From contig NZ_JADPQH010000001.1 of NCBI RefSeq assembly GCF_019173455.1, forward strand, positions 992,001 through 1,056,000: a DNA stretch of 64,000 bases, written 5' to 3'. A program made the position numbers and the translations under genes. The DNA comes from Nesterenkonia sp. Act20 (GTDB lineage Bacteria > Actinomycetota > Actinomycetes > Actinomycetales > Micrococcaceae). A model generated the notes under the pieces. It was given only the letters and a program-made list of their open reading frames with translations, was not told the DNA's origin and did not search any database. Every line of letters begins with the position of its first letter. Position 1 is the first letter of the stretch. Positions 16,778 to 24,977 of the stretch are shown piece after piece.

Positions 16778-16879
16778 GGCAACCTCGATGCGCACTATTT
16801 CCTCGTCGACGCTCAGGCCTGGGCCTCTGCCCAGCGCACCTCACGGGCCGGTGGACGTAAGTGGAGAAGCGGCTCATAG
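16778..16879 (+). repeat. 102-bp direct duplication of a gene 3' end
   Basis: Bases 16778-16879 repeat 16208-16309, the end of the 15653 gene including its TAG stop, with 8 mismatches and no gaps. The copies flank the antitoxin-like gene on the opposite strand. This looks like the residue of a duplicated paralogue, or of an insertion that copied the target region. Confidence 0.85.
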
Positions 16880-16901
16880 AGAGTGGTCTGACGCCCCACC
16901 G

Positions 16902-17579
16902 TCACCTCGTGGCCACGAACCCGTGAGCTCGCAGAAGAGTCTTGAGACCGTCGTCCTCTTCGAAGAGGTAGGCCCGGGCCAGCAGATCGTTGAACCTCCC
17001 GCTCAGTTCGACCCCGTGCACCACTCCGACGGGCACGGTGAGCATCGCTCCTGCCTTCTCGCTGACCAGCAGCGTGTTGGCCGTGAAGATCCCCGTGCGC
17101 TTGTTGCCGTCCTCGAACGGCTGCGCCTTGGCGATCGCAACGAACAGACTCAGCGCCTGCTCCCGCACCGACCCGGACTCCTGGGCACCGGTGATGAGGC
17201 CCTGCAGCTCGACGTCCTCGATGGCTGGCGGTGTGTGGATCCCGTAGCGGGTGCGCACGCCGATGCTCTGGTCATCTCGTCTGAACTGACCCGGGTGCAG
17301 AGGCCCGCTGCGCGTGATCGTCGCGTTCAGATCGCACACAAGCGCAGCGTCAACGCCACGACCTGCCCCGGCGTGGTCGAGGATCCGCTGGGCGATGTCC
17401 CGGAGATCTTCCAGCAGCGCCAGGTCGGCTCTGGACCGGATGAACATCGAGCTTCCGGCCCGGAGGAACTCCTCGGTAGCCTCGCTGCTTGCAGAGAGGT
17501 CGTCGAAGACTCGGCCGGCGGAGTAGATGACCGGGCTGAGCTCGGCGACGGTCATGCTCTGACCTGGGGGTGGGGTCAC
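16902..17579 (-). CDS. Fic-domain protein with altered active site
   Basis: 225 residues with a Fic/DOC fold. The core reads AQPFEDGNKRTGIFTANTL at about 152-170, where the canonical motif begins with His (HxFx[D/E]GN[G/K]R). The catalytic His is replaced by Gln (residue 153; codon CAG read on the minus strand), while the phosphate-binding GNKRTG remains. Family members AMPylate or otherwise modify proteins using that His, so this copy may be inactive, non-AMPylating or regulatory. The GTG start has GGATAG close upstream, similar to the promoters of the two antitoxin-like paralogues. Confidence 0.85.
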   Translation of the reverse strand: MTPPPGQSMTVAELSPVIYSAGRVFDDLSASSEATEEFLRAGSSMFIRSRADLALLEDLRDIAQRILDHAGAGRGVDAALVCDLNATITRSGPLHPGQFRRDDQSIGVRTRYGIHTPPAIEDVELQGLITGAQESGSVREQALSLFVAIAKAQPFEDGNKRTGIFTANTLLVSEKAGAMLTVPVGVVHGVELSGRFNDLLARAYLFEEDDGLKTLLRAHGFVATR

Positions 17580-17955
17580 GGGCCTATCCTTCCCAACATC
17601 CGCCTACGAGTCATCACGAGCGTCCTTCCGGCAGGCGGTGTCTACGACTACCGGCCCTCTCCCCCCAGCGAACGGCTCTACAAGGTGCGGGGCGGGGCTA
17701 TTCACCGTACAAGGGATATGAGAGAAATCGCTCTCTGCTCTGACTCAGACCGCCGCATACTTGAACAGGGCATCACCTACTCGGCCGGCAGCAGGTCCAT
17801 CGCCGCCAGACTATTCACCGCCCATGAAGTTGGGCGACCTTGTCGTGCATCCAGCGATCTTCAGGCATGCTGCGAGGATCTATCGCGGCAGGGTGTCGAA
17901 CATCTGCTCTCCAGTACGCTCAGGACGGCTCGGCGTGCATCTCATGGGCGCCGTC
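17580..17955. other. Intergenic region, no gene supported
   Basis: 376 bp between the Fic promoter and the 3' end of a small repeat-module gene. Plus-strand reading frames are open in places but overlap the neighbouring gene antisense and lack ribosome sites. Apart from the Fic promoter at the left edge nothing is recognised. Confidence 0.4.
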
Positions 17956-18168
17956 CTAGTGATCCTGGTCCACATTCCGGGTCCGACGCTCATCGACGAA
18001 CGGCGGCAGGTCCAGCGCGGCAAGGCGCTTGACCGCGTCGGAGGTCGGTCGGTGCAGCTGCCGGTCGAGAGTAACCTTCAGTCGCGCAGCGCGGATCTCT
18101 CGACGAAGCACCGCCTGGACCTCATCCCGGTTGTTCGGGTCATAGTTCCTCTGGACAGCAGCAGCCAC
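17956..18168 (-). CDS. Small repeat-module protein D
   Basis: 70 residues, GTG start with GGAGGAGGT upstream, overlapping the end of the next minus-strand gene. It carries a single module (LRREIRAARLKVTLDRQLHR + PTSDAVKRLAALDLPP), the same pattern as the proteins at 12286-13495 on the other strand. This shows the module family is spread over 6 kb of the element and on both strands. Function unknown. Confidence 0.65.
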   Translation of the reverse strand: MAAAVQRNYDPNNRDEVQAVLRREIRAARLKVTLDRQLHRPTSDAVKRLAALDLPPFVDERRTRNVDQDH

Positions 18169-18376
18169 AGTACCTCCTCCCCCATGGATCTCCCGGCTCT
18201 GGGCTCAGGATCGGTGGAAGCTCCATCGCGGCCACCCTCCGCACCTTATCCGGGGTCGGGCGGTGCAGCTGCTTGTCCACCGTGGCCCTCAAGCGCGCTG
18301 TCAGGATCTCGCGGCGCAGGATGTGGAACATCTCGGCCTTGCTCTTCTTGGCGTACTGCTCCTTGGTGGTGGGCAT
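18140..18376 (-). CDS. Small repeat-module protein E
   Basis: 78 residues from ATG 18376 (18382 also possible) with GGGGAG upstream. It has one module (LRREILTARLRATVDKQLHR + PTPDKVRRVAAMELPP) and a Cys-rich end (RRYCGCCCPEEL). Its last 29 bp overlap the start of paralogue D, so the two are probably co-translated. The terminal Cys cluster is unique to this copy. Confidence 0.65.
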   Translation of the reverse strand: MPTTKEQYAKKSKAEMFHILRREILTARLRATVDKQLHRPTPDKVRRVAAMELPPILSPEPGDPWGRRYCGCCCPEEL

Positions 18377-18603
18377 CAGCACTCCCCTTCGGTGTTCCTC
18401 GATTATCGACGCCGAACCCTGTCACCGCCACCCCTCCGAGCTGCCTGTGTGGGCGCCAATGACCGTCCTTGGGAGAACCCCACCCTGACGCTGTCTGAGC
18501 GGCGTACAGCGCTCATCACGGGTCCCAGAGGGAGTCGGTGGCATCCTCGATGAAACGGGTCTCAGGGGTGTCTCAGCGCGTCTACTCGCTGCTCTCCCCC
18601 AGA

Positions 18604-18966
18604 TCATCCGGAGAAGGTGTCTTCCACCATGGCGGTGGCTGCGACCATGACGTCTCTCGTCCGCATCTGACTGACCGCCTCGATCGGCGACGTCTCCCCC
18701 AGCCATGGGTTCTCCCCGATGAACCACAGCCGCGCTGTGTCCTCGCCTTCGGCGCCGGAGACTGTCCTCCATGCTCGGTGTGCCAGTCGCAGACGCTCCT
18801 GGGCCTCCGGTGACGGTTCTGGCCCGTCGAGCCGGGCCCACTGGTGGCTGATCGTCCTGTCCGGGGTTCCTGTCAGGACCGCGACCAGCGTGGGCCCGAG
18901 GGTGCTGTTCAGCTGACGGGCTACCTCGCGGACGCTCAGCTGCTCGGGGTTCTCATGGGTCGTCAT
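18604..18966 (-). CDS. Antitoxin-like protein, paralogue 1
   Basis: 120 residues. The N-terminus is REVARQLNSTLGPTLVAVLTG; the C-terminus (LWFIGENPWLGETSPIEAVSQMRTRDVMVAA) resembles the MbcA/ParS toxin-binding domain with its N-P-x-L-G-x-x-S-P core. It is about two-thirds identical by eye to the neighbour at 19026-19388, sharing the first residues and the promoter (AGAATAGCCCC before ATG). No toxin gene is adjacent. They may serve as plasmid regulators or as orphan antitoxins. Confidence 0.65.
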   Translation of the reverse strand: MTTHENPEQLSVREVARQLNSTLGPTLVAVLTGTPDRTISHQWARLDGPEPSPEAQERLRLAHRAWRTVSGAEGEDTARLWFIGENPWLGETSPIEAVSQMRTRDVMVAATAMVEDTFSG

Positions 18967-19025
18967 GGGGCTATTCTGCACCTTGACGAGCCCGGTGCAG
19001 GGGTCTCCTCGCCGCTATCCCCTGA

Positions 19026-19388
19026 TCAGCCGGAGAAGTCTTCCGCGACTATTGCCGTGGCTGCTCTCATCACCTCCCGGGTGCGCAGCAGACGGATCGC
19101 CGTGAGCGGCGTGGTATCCCCCAGCCAGGGGTTGCCCCCGATGAACCAGTGGCGGGCGACGTCCTCCCCCTCGACCTCGGAGACCGTCCGCCATGCACGG
19201 TGGGCCAGACGCAGCCGCCCCTGCTCCTCTGGGGAGGGTGCGCGTCCGTCGACGCGTGCCCACTCGTGAGGGGTGCGCAAGTCCTGGTGTCCCGCGAGGG
19301 TCGCCACGAGTAGAGGGCCCAAGGCGCTGTTCAGCTGACGAGCTATCTCACGGACGCTCTGCTGCTCGGGGTTCTCATGGGTCGTCAT
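19026..19388 (-). CDS. Antitoxin-like protein, paralogue 2
   Basis: 120 residues and the tandem paralogue of the 18604 gene: REIARQLNSALGPLLVATLAG at the start and HWFIGGNPWLGDTTPLTAIRLLRTREVM at the end. The start at 19388 is fixed by the shared MTTHENPEQ N-terminus and the identical AGAATAGCCCC-ATG context. The longer frame to 19580 runs into the iteron-like region and is rejected. Recent duplication with divergence is evident. Confidence 0.65.
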   Translation of the reverse strand: MTTHENPEQQSVREIARQLNSALGPLLVATLAGHQDLRTPHEWARVDGRAPSPEEQGRLRLAHRAWRTVSEVEGEDVARHWFIGGNPWLGDTTPLTAIRLLRTREVMRAATAIVAEDFSG

Positions 19389-19475
19389 GGGGCTATTCTC
19401 CGTCCTCCCCCAGGAGATGGTCACGTCTTCGAAGTCACGGCACTTACAGACCTCCCGGTGCACACCTTGAGCCGA

Positions 19476-19797
19476 TGGAGGGCAACAACCTTCGGGGAGG
19501 GCAAGTGGAGGGAAGCGGCAAAACCTCTGCCCTCCGCTGCAGCCCTGGAATGACAGAGATATTCTCTCTTGGGAGGGCATGGAGGGCAGTAACCAGTACT
19601 AAGAGACATAGAGGGCTATCCCAACTCGCTGTCTGTCTCCTTGTACACGCACACGCCTGTAGGGACCGAACCCTTCTAGTGCTGCCCTCCCTGCCCTCCA
19701 ATATTCCGAAATGTCTGAAATTTCAACGAATAACGGGAGGGCAGGGCCTTGGCGGGGCCCTCCAGATCGTCTGGACTTACCCTCCGTGCTCCCTCCA
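19476..19797. other. Iteron-like cluster, candidate replication origin
   Basis: At least nine near-copies of TGGAGGGCA occur in 320 bp: direct at 19476, 19495, 19506 (one mismatch), 19571, 19580 and 19735; inverted at 19528, 19683, 19692 and 19756, with weaker CCCTCC matches to 19797. Two head-to-tail pairs (19571-19588 and 19683-19700) face each other, with about 95 bp of more AT-rich DNA between them. Position directly upstream of the TOPRIM-helicase and polymerase genes suggests binding of an initiator. The rest of 19389-20015 is gene-free. Confidence 0.6.
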
Positions 19798-19986
19798 CCG
19801 TTCCGACCGGTTTTAGCGTGTCCACAGGTGGGTGTACAAGCTTGGTATAAGTTGTTATAGTTCTGGATTACAACAAGAGTGTTGTCACGCTCATGGCTAC
19901 GTTGGTCCGGAGACACGCCCGGGCCACCGATTCTGTAAGTGCAGATCGGTAACGGCGACAAGGGAACCCGGGGTTCGGTTTCCGAA

Positions 19987-20012
19987 GCACTCCTCTTTCC
20001 CTAGAGGAGTGC
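19987..20012 (+). promoter_or_regulatory. Hairpin covering a ribosome-binding site
   Basis: GCACTCCTCT (19987-19996) and AGAGGAGTGC (20003-20012) form a 10-bp stem with a 6-nt loop. The right arm contains the AGGAG site for the GTG start at 20016, so folding would hide it. This may hold down translation of the first gene of the replication operon. Confidence 0.6.
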
Positions 20013-20015
20013 GCC

Positions 20016-20357
20016 GTGACAACTGCCCTACCTGAAGAGCTCGATCTCCATCGTGCCGCCGAGATCCGCAATGAGGACGACGAGCGGGTCTTCGGTTGCT
20101 GGAAGACTCTTCGCCGCGACATTGAACGCGATCTACTTCCTGCCGTGTTCAAGCAGGGCAAGTACGTGGTCCGCCGCGAGGACCTCGAAGCCCTGCCCGC
20201 CAAGAAGGCGGCTGCGAAGCGCGGGGAGCCTGATCTCTTCGAAACCACCCGGCGCCAGATCGCGTCCGCGCTGAACGCCACTCCCCCGCTCCCTCCTGAC
20301 AAGCGCGCCGAGCTCGCCGGCATGCTGGCTCCTGCTGGGGGTGGTCAGCATGGATGA
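20016..20357 (+). CDS. Winged-helix/excisionase-like small protein
   Basis: 113 residues from GTG 20016. FGCWKTLRRDIERDLLPAVFKQGKYVVRREDLEAL looks like a MerR/Xis-type winged helix, in which the basic helix is followed by the 'x-Y-x-V-x-x-x-D-L' wing seen in excisionases and plasmid regulators. It is the first gene of the replication operon and overlaps the next start. It could be a recombination directionality factor for the serine integrase or a replication regulator; the sequence does not decide. Confidence 0.55.
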   Translation: MTTALPEELDLHRAAEIRNEDDERVFGCWKTLRRDIERDLLPAVFKQGKYVVRREDLEALPAKKAAAKRGEPDLFETTRRQIASALNATPPLPPDKRAELAGMLAPAGGGQHG

Positions 20358-22989
20358 TCTCTACAGAGAAAGCCCCCCGGCGGAGAACCGAGGGGCCGAC
20401 ATACATCTCACTTCCAGGGCTACGGAAGATACCAATCACGATACTCCTTCTCACTTCGCATTAACAGCTCATCTCAGCGGCTATGTGAATCTTTCGGAGG
20501 AACACGCTCAGGAGCTGTTCGACAGCGCAATTCCCCCTTCAGTGGCAGCTGAGCAGTGCGTCCACACAGCCCGCACCCGATCCGAGCTACCCATATGGGC
20601 ACAGTGGATCACGATGCACGGCGACGATGCCCTTCCTGCGCTGGTGTATCCGATGCAGCACCCTGACGGCTCTGCGACCGGGCAGGTGAAACCTGCGCCA
20701 GGAAGCGTGACCGATGCGGATGGAGATGTGCTGAAGTATGTCTCCCCCAAGACGGAGTCCAATCCCCCTAAGCTCCCGGTTCTGCGGCAGGTGGAGAATC
20801 CCAGCGTCGTGCTCATCGTCGAAGGCGTGAAGCAGGCCCTGGCCGCACTGGCGTGGGCCCCTGCAGACTGGAGCATCTACCGGATCACCGGCATCTGGTC
20901 CTGGTTGGTCGCCGGTGAGGGCGACGAACACGGCGCTCCAACATCACATCTGGCCGAGGTCCACGACCAGAACGTCGTCATCGTTCCTGACGCTGACGCG
21001 GGGACCAACGCGAAGGTCTTCGATGGAGCAGATGCGCTCGGTAAAGCATGTTCGAACTACGGTGCCAAGAGTGTGAAGTTCGCCCAGCTTCCCGGTGGCG
21101 GCAAGGACGGTCTGGACGACGTGCTGAAGCCCCATGACGAAGGCAAACGCTCAGGGCTACTCAAGAGCTGGGTGAACAACGCCAAGTCCAAGCCTGCTGA
21201 CCTGACTAAGGGCGACCTGACAAAGCTGCGTGCCGCTCAACGACGTAAGAACATCCGGAAACAGGATGAGGCGTCTGGAGACAAGCGCGTCGTGGTCAAC
21301 ATAGACGGTGACCGTCTGGGGGTGGTTCGCGAGCTGGTCGGCGCCCTGAAGGATCAACGTGCTGGGAAAAGTGTCTTCCGGGTCGGTGGAAGCCTGGTTC
21401 GACTTCGTCGAACCGATGATGAGCTCCAATCCGCAGAGCTGGACCTTCACGGTCTGCACAACGAACTGTTGCAGGTCACACGGCCCCGGACGATAAAAGG
21501 GGAAGAAGGCGGCGACGTCGAGGTCCCCAGGGCGCTGCTCGGTGTGGTTGCGGACCGATGGGACGAGTTCCCTCTGCTCGCCGGTATTTCACGGTCTCCC
21601 GTGGTGCGGCCCGACGGCACGATTCTCGCAGAGAACGGATACGACGAGGAGACGAAACTCGTCATGGAGCTGACGGACGACGTCATCGGTATCGACGTCC
21701 CGGAGCATCCCTCTGACACCGACATCGCCTCGGCACGGAACCTGCTTCGCGATGATCTCTTCGCGATGGATGGCGCCGGTGGCTATGACGGCTGGGTCTT
21801 CGAGGAGGTGGCAGACCAGACCAACGCCATCGCCGCACTGCTGACCCCTCCTCTCCGTGCTTTCACCGGTCCGACCCCCATGTACTTGTTCGACGGGATC
21901 CAGCGCGGTGTCGGAAAGAACGAAGCCATCGAGGTCATCCATCTGGTGAACTTCGGGACCTCGGCACCGGTACAGCCCGCTCCCTCAGAAGGTGCGGAGA
22001 TGGGCAAGCGGCTGACCGCTTCCTATCTGGGAAATAACCTCACGTTTGTCCTCGACGAAGTCCAGAAGGAAGAGGAATGCTGCCTGGACTCACGGGAGTT
22101 GAGCGCGGCACTGACCTCCCGGATCTACAGCAGTCGTGAGCTGGGCAAGTCCAGGGCCCTGAACCTGCCGAACCTGATGACATTCTTTGCCTCAGGCAAT
22201 AACGTCCAGGTGCCAGCCGATATGGCACGGCGAGTCTGCCCCATTCGACTGAGCTCGGACCGACCCAATCTCGAGAACAGGGACAACTTCCGACTCGACC
22301 TCGGTACCTGGATCCCCGAGCATCGCCGCGAGCTGCTGAGGGCTTGCCTCACCTTGATCCGTGCCTGGTTCGACCGGGGGCAGCCGGCGGCGCCGAAAGA
22401 CTTCGGCTTCGCCAGCTTCTCCCGTTGGCAGGCAGTTGTGGGCGGGATTTTGCACCTGGCCGGGTTCGAGGACTTCCTCGGCAACGTCATGGAAGTCCGT
22501 GAAACCACGGACTCCGAGGCAGTCGACAACCGTGAGCACTGGGAGTGGGTCGAGGAGAAGTTCCCTGCGGGACAGAGGTTCTCTGTAAGTGACGTGCTGG
22601 TCCAGGCTCGGAAAGATGTCGATGACGCCCCACCGCCATACGATATGTCCTGGGAAAAGCTCGCTGCTCGGAAGCTCTCTATGTACTACGGTCTGCACCG
22701 GAAGTGGTACGGCGACCTTCGCATCAAGGCTGACGGCACGATCCACGGCAAGAAGAAGGCCTACGTCGTCGAGCGGCTCAGTACGGGTGCCGCCGCAGAG
22801 TCGGTCGACGGAAGCGGCGAGGCTCCGTCAAACTCCGTCCCCGCCAGCCGGGTCTCACGGCCAGCGGCTGGCGCAGGTCCTGACGAAACCATTCAGTACC
22901 AGGACCGCAATGGATTCACCGTAGCTGCAGCCCGTGCCATGCCCGAGATGGAAGGCACGACCATCTCGGAGCTCGGGGGTGGGAGCTGA
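20350..22989 (+). CDS. TOPRIM (DUF3854-like) - helicase replication protein
   Basis: 879 residues from ATG 20350. The N-terminal part holds a DUF3854/TOPRIM-like region (VVLIVEGVKQALAALAWAP; QNVVIVPDADAGTN), a middle linker of about 150 residues, and a C-terminal P-loop ATPase of plasmid/phage replicative type (LFDGIQRGVGKNEAIEVIHL as a degenerate Walker A, LTFVLDEVQKE as Walker B, then ASGNNVQVPADMARRVCPIR with a sensor/arginine finger). Such proteins act as primase-associated helicases. Its stop overlaps the polymerase ATG. The Walker A has K-N in place of K-T/S. Confidence 0.75.
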   Translation: MDDLYRESPPAENRGADIHLTSRATEDTNHDTPSHFALTAHLSGYVNLSEEHAQELFDSAIPPSVAAEQCVHTARTRSELPIWAQWITMHGDDALPALVYPMQHPDGSATGQVKPAPGSVTDADGDVLKYVSPKTESNPPKLPVLRQVENPSVVLIVEGVKQALAALAWAPADWSIYRITGIWSWLVAGEGDEHGAPTSHLAEVHDQNVVIVPDADAGTNAKVFDGADALGKACSNYGAKSVKFAQLPGGGKDGLDDVLKPHDEGKRSGLLKSWVNNAKSKPADLTKGDLTKLRAAQRRKNIRKQDEASGDKRVVVNIDGDRLGVVRELVGALKDQRAGKSVFRVGGSLVRLRRTDDELQSAELDLHGLHNELLQVTRPRTIKGEEGGDVEVPRALLGVVADRWDEFPLLAGISRSPVVRPDGTILAENGYDEETKLVMELTDDVIGIDVPEHPSDTDIASARNLLRDDLFAMDGAGGYDGWVFEEVADQTNAIAALLTPPLRAFTGPTPMYLFDGIQRGVGKNEAIEVIHLVNFGTSAPVQPAPSEGAEMGKRLTASYLGNNLTFVLDEVQKEEECCLDSRELSAALTSRIYSSRELGKSRALNLPNLMTFFASGNNVQVPADMARRVCPIRLSSDRPNLENRDNFRLDLGTWIPEHRRELLRACLTLIRAWFDRGQPAAPKDFGFASFSRWQAVVGGILHLAGFEDFLGNVMEVRETTDSEAVDNREHWEWVEEKFPAGQRFSVSDVLVQARKDVDDAPPPYDMSWEKLAARKLSMYYGLHRKWYGDLRIKADGTIHGKKKAYVVERLSTGAAAESVDGSGEAPSNSVPASRVSRPAAGAGPDETIQYQDRNGFTVAAARAMPEMEGTTISELGGGS

Positions 22990-24830
22990 TGGCCGGAATT
23001 GTCTACCTCGACCTGGAGACTGCTGACGCCGACCGGTTGTGGGACTACGGCCCGGGCTTTGTCCGGCTGGCCGGCTTCGCCGTGGGTGACGCAGACGTGG
23101 TGACCACCACGGACATCGCTTCGGTGGTGGAGGTCGTCCAGCAGGCCGACATCGTGGTCGGGCACAACGTGCTCGGATTCGACCTGGCGGCCCTGGAGCG
23201 GTATCACGGCCTGGACCTGACCAGCCTCGTGGCGGCCAACCGCGTCGTGGACACGCTGCTGGTCGCCCGACAGAACGATCCGCCTCTCTCCGGCAAGGCT
23301 GACGTCCAGCGCTACAACTTGGAAGCTGTGTGTCGGCGAGTCCTGGGCGTGGGCAAAGTCGCCGGCGAAGGTGGTTCGGCGCTGAAGGCTCTGGCCAGGG
23401 AGCACGGCGGCTACGACCAGATCCCTGTGAATCACCCGGACTATGTCCGCTACCTCGTCCAGGACGTTCACCTTGTCCGCGAGCTCTCCCGGCACCTCGT
23501 GATTGATGACTACCTCTGGCGTGAGCACAAGGTCATGTGGCGGTTGAACCACATCAGCAAGCAGGGCTTCCGCGTGGACGTGGACTTGGTGACGCGGCTG
23601 GTCGCCGAGCGTGAGGCGCGGCTCAGAGAGCAGAAAGAGTTCCTGCACCGAGAGTTCGGGCTGCCCCTGGACGGAAAGAAGCCACACACCACCACGGCAG
23701 GCAAACTGAGCCTCGAGAAGGCCTTCTCGCAGCTCGGCATCGAACCTCCACGCACGGAAAAGGGCGCGCTGGCCACAGGCAAGGAAGCACTCGAGAAGCT
23801 CGAAGCACAGCACCGGGACAATGAAGCCCTGGTGGCCCTCTGTCAGGCTCTGCGGTCCTTCAACGGCGACAGATCAATGGCGCAGACGCTGCTGGACCAC
23901 ACAAGCATCGATGGGCGTATCCACCCCAGTGTCAGCGCCGGACAGGCCACGGGGAGAATCTCGGTGACCAAGCCCGGACTGACGGTCCTTGGAAAAAGAG
24001 ATCGCAGCAACGTGTGCGAGAGAGCGATGTTGCTTCCTGATGTGGGCGACGTTCTCATCGGAGCCGATCTGGCACAGGTTGACGCCCGCGCCATCGCGAT
24101 CCACGCACAGGATGCGGGCTATATCGCCGCTCTGGAACCTGGCAAAGACATGCACTCAGAGATGGCCGCCGCCGTCTTCGGGGAAGAGGGCTGGAACCGT
24201 CAAGCGGGCCAGCACCCTCGTCGCGCTGACGCCAAGGCCATCACGCATGCAACGACCTACGGAATGGGAGCCGCTGGCCTGGCCCTGAACGCCGGAATCA
24301 GCGAACAGGACGCTCGCCGTCAGCTGGCGGCACTGGACGCACAGTTCCCTGCCCTGGCTGGCTTCAAGCGGCAGATCCGCGAGGAAGGTAAGAAGCAGAT
24401 CATCTGCAACGCCTTCGGTCGGCGGATGCGGGTGGCGCCGGGCAAGGAGTACACCCAGGCGCCAGCGCACATCGGTCAGGGCACAGCGCGGGACCTGATG
24501 ATGCAGGGAATTCTTCGACTGCCTACCTGGCTCCTTCCCTGCCTCCGCGCTGTCGTCCACGACGAGATCGTGCTCAGCGTCCCCGAGCACCGCGCAGACG
24601 AGGCCGAGAAGGCTGTGCTGGAGGCACTGCAGTTCCCCCACCAGATCACTCCCGAGGCGAAGCCGGTGCCGGTCTTGGCACAGGCCTCAGACCAAGGCCG
24701 GGACTGGCTCGATTGCTACCGCTCTGAGAAGCCGTGGCCTGAGGTGAGCAGGGCTCACCGCGAGCAGGCTGGGTGCGACGACCCCGACTGCACGTGGCAC
24801 CAGACCGCTCGCTCAACGGAGGGGAGGTGA
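22989..24830 (+). CDS. Family A DNA polymerase with 3'-5' exonuclease
   Basis: 613 residues. The exonuclease domain is intact: VYLDLETADAD (Exo I), VGHNVLGFDLAALE (Exo II) and YVRYLVQDVHL (Exo III). The polymerase has motif A (GADLAQVDARAIAIHAQD), motif B (RRADAKAITHATTYG) and motif C (AVVHDEIVLSV). There is no 5' nuclease domain, so it resembles phage or plasmid polymerases rather than chromosomal PolA. Coupled to the helicase upstream, it gives the element its own replication enzymes. GC and codon use match the backbone. Confidence 0.93.
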   Translation: MAGIVYLDLETADADRLWDYGPGFVRLAGFAVGDADVVTTTDIASVVEVVQQADIVVGHNVLGFDLAALERYHGLDLTSLVAANRVVDTLLVARQNDPPLSGKADVQRYNLEAVCRRVLGVGKVAGEGGSALKALAREHGGYDQIPVNHPDYVRYLVQDVHLVRELSRHLVIDDYLWREHKVMWRLNHISKQGFRVDVDLVTRLVAEREARLREQKEFLHREFGLPLDGKKPHTTTAGKLSLEKAFSQLGIEPPRTEKGALATGKEALEKLEAQHRDNEALVALCQALRSFNGDRSMAQTLLDHTSIDGRIHPSVSAGQATGRISVTKPGLTVLGKRDRSNVCERAMLLPDVGDVLIGADLAQVDARAIAIHAQDAGYIAALEPGKDMHSEMAAAVFGEEGWNRQAGQHPRRADAKAITHATTYGMGAAGLALNAGISEQDARRQLAALDAQFPALAGFKRQIREEGKKQIICNAFGRRMRVAPGKEYTQAPAHIGQGTARDLMMQGILRLPTWLLPCLRAVVHDEIVLSVPEHRADEAEKAVLEALQFPHQITPEAKPVPVLAQASDQGRDWLDCYRSEKPWPEVSRAHREQAGCDDPDCTWHQTARSTEGR

Positions 24831-24964
24831 GCCGCACGGCACTTTTTCGCAGAGTCGCCAGCGAACCGCTAAGCGCGAACCCCGAGTTGCAGCAGCAACG
24901 ACGACGTTCTCGCCACGAGTGGAACAGCGAAGTTCTAAGCAAGTTCAACCTCAACCCGATCTAG
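24827..24964 (+). CDS. 45-residue basic peptide
   Basis: GTG at 24827 overlaps the polymerase stop, with GGAGGGG just upstream, and encodes an Arg/Gln-rich peptide (ELQQQRRRSRHEWNSE). A good ribosome site and coupling to the replication genes are the only support. Family unknown. Confidence 0.4.
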   Translation: MSRTALFRRVASEPLSANPELQQQRRRSRHEWNSEVLSKFNLNPI

Positions 24965-24977
24965 GAGATCAGTCACC

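Noticed and set aside
16674-18032. 452-codon plus-strand frame
   Set aside because: Antisense to the Fic gene and spanning repeats; composition lacks domains.
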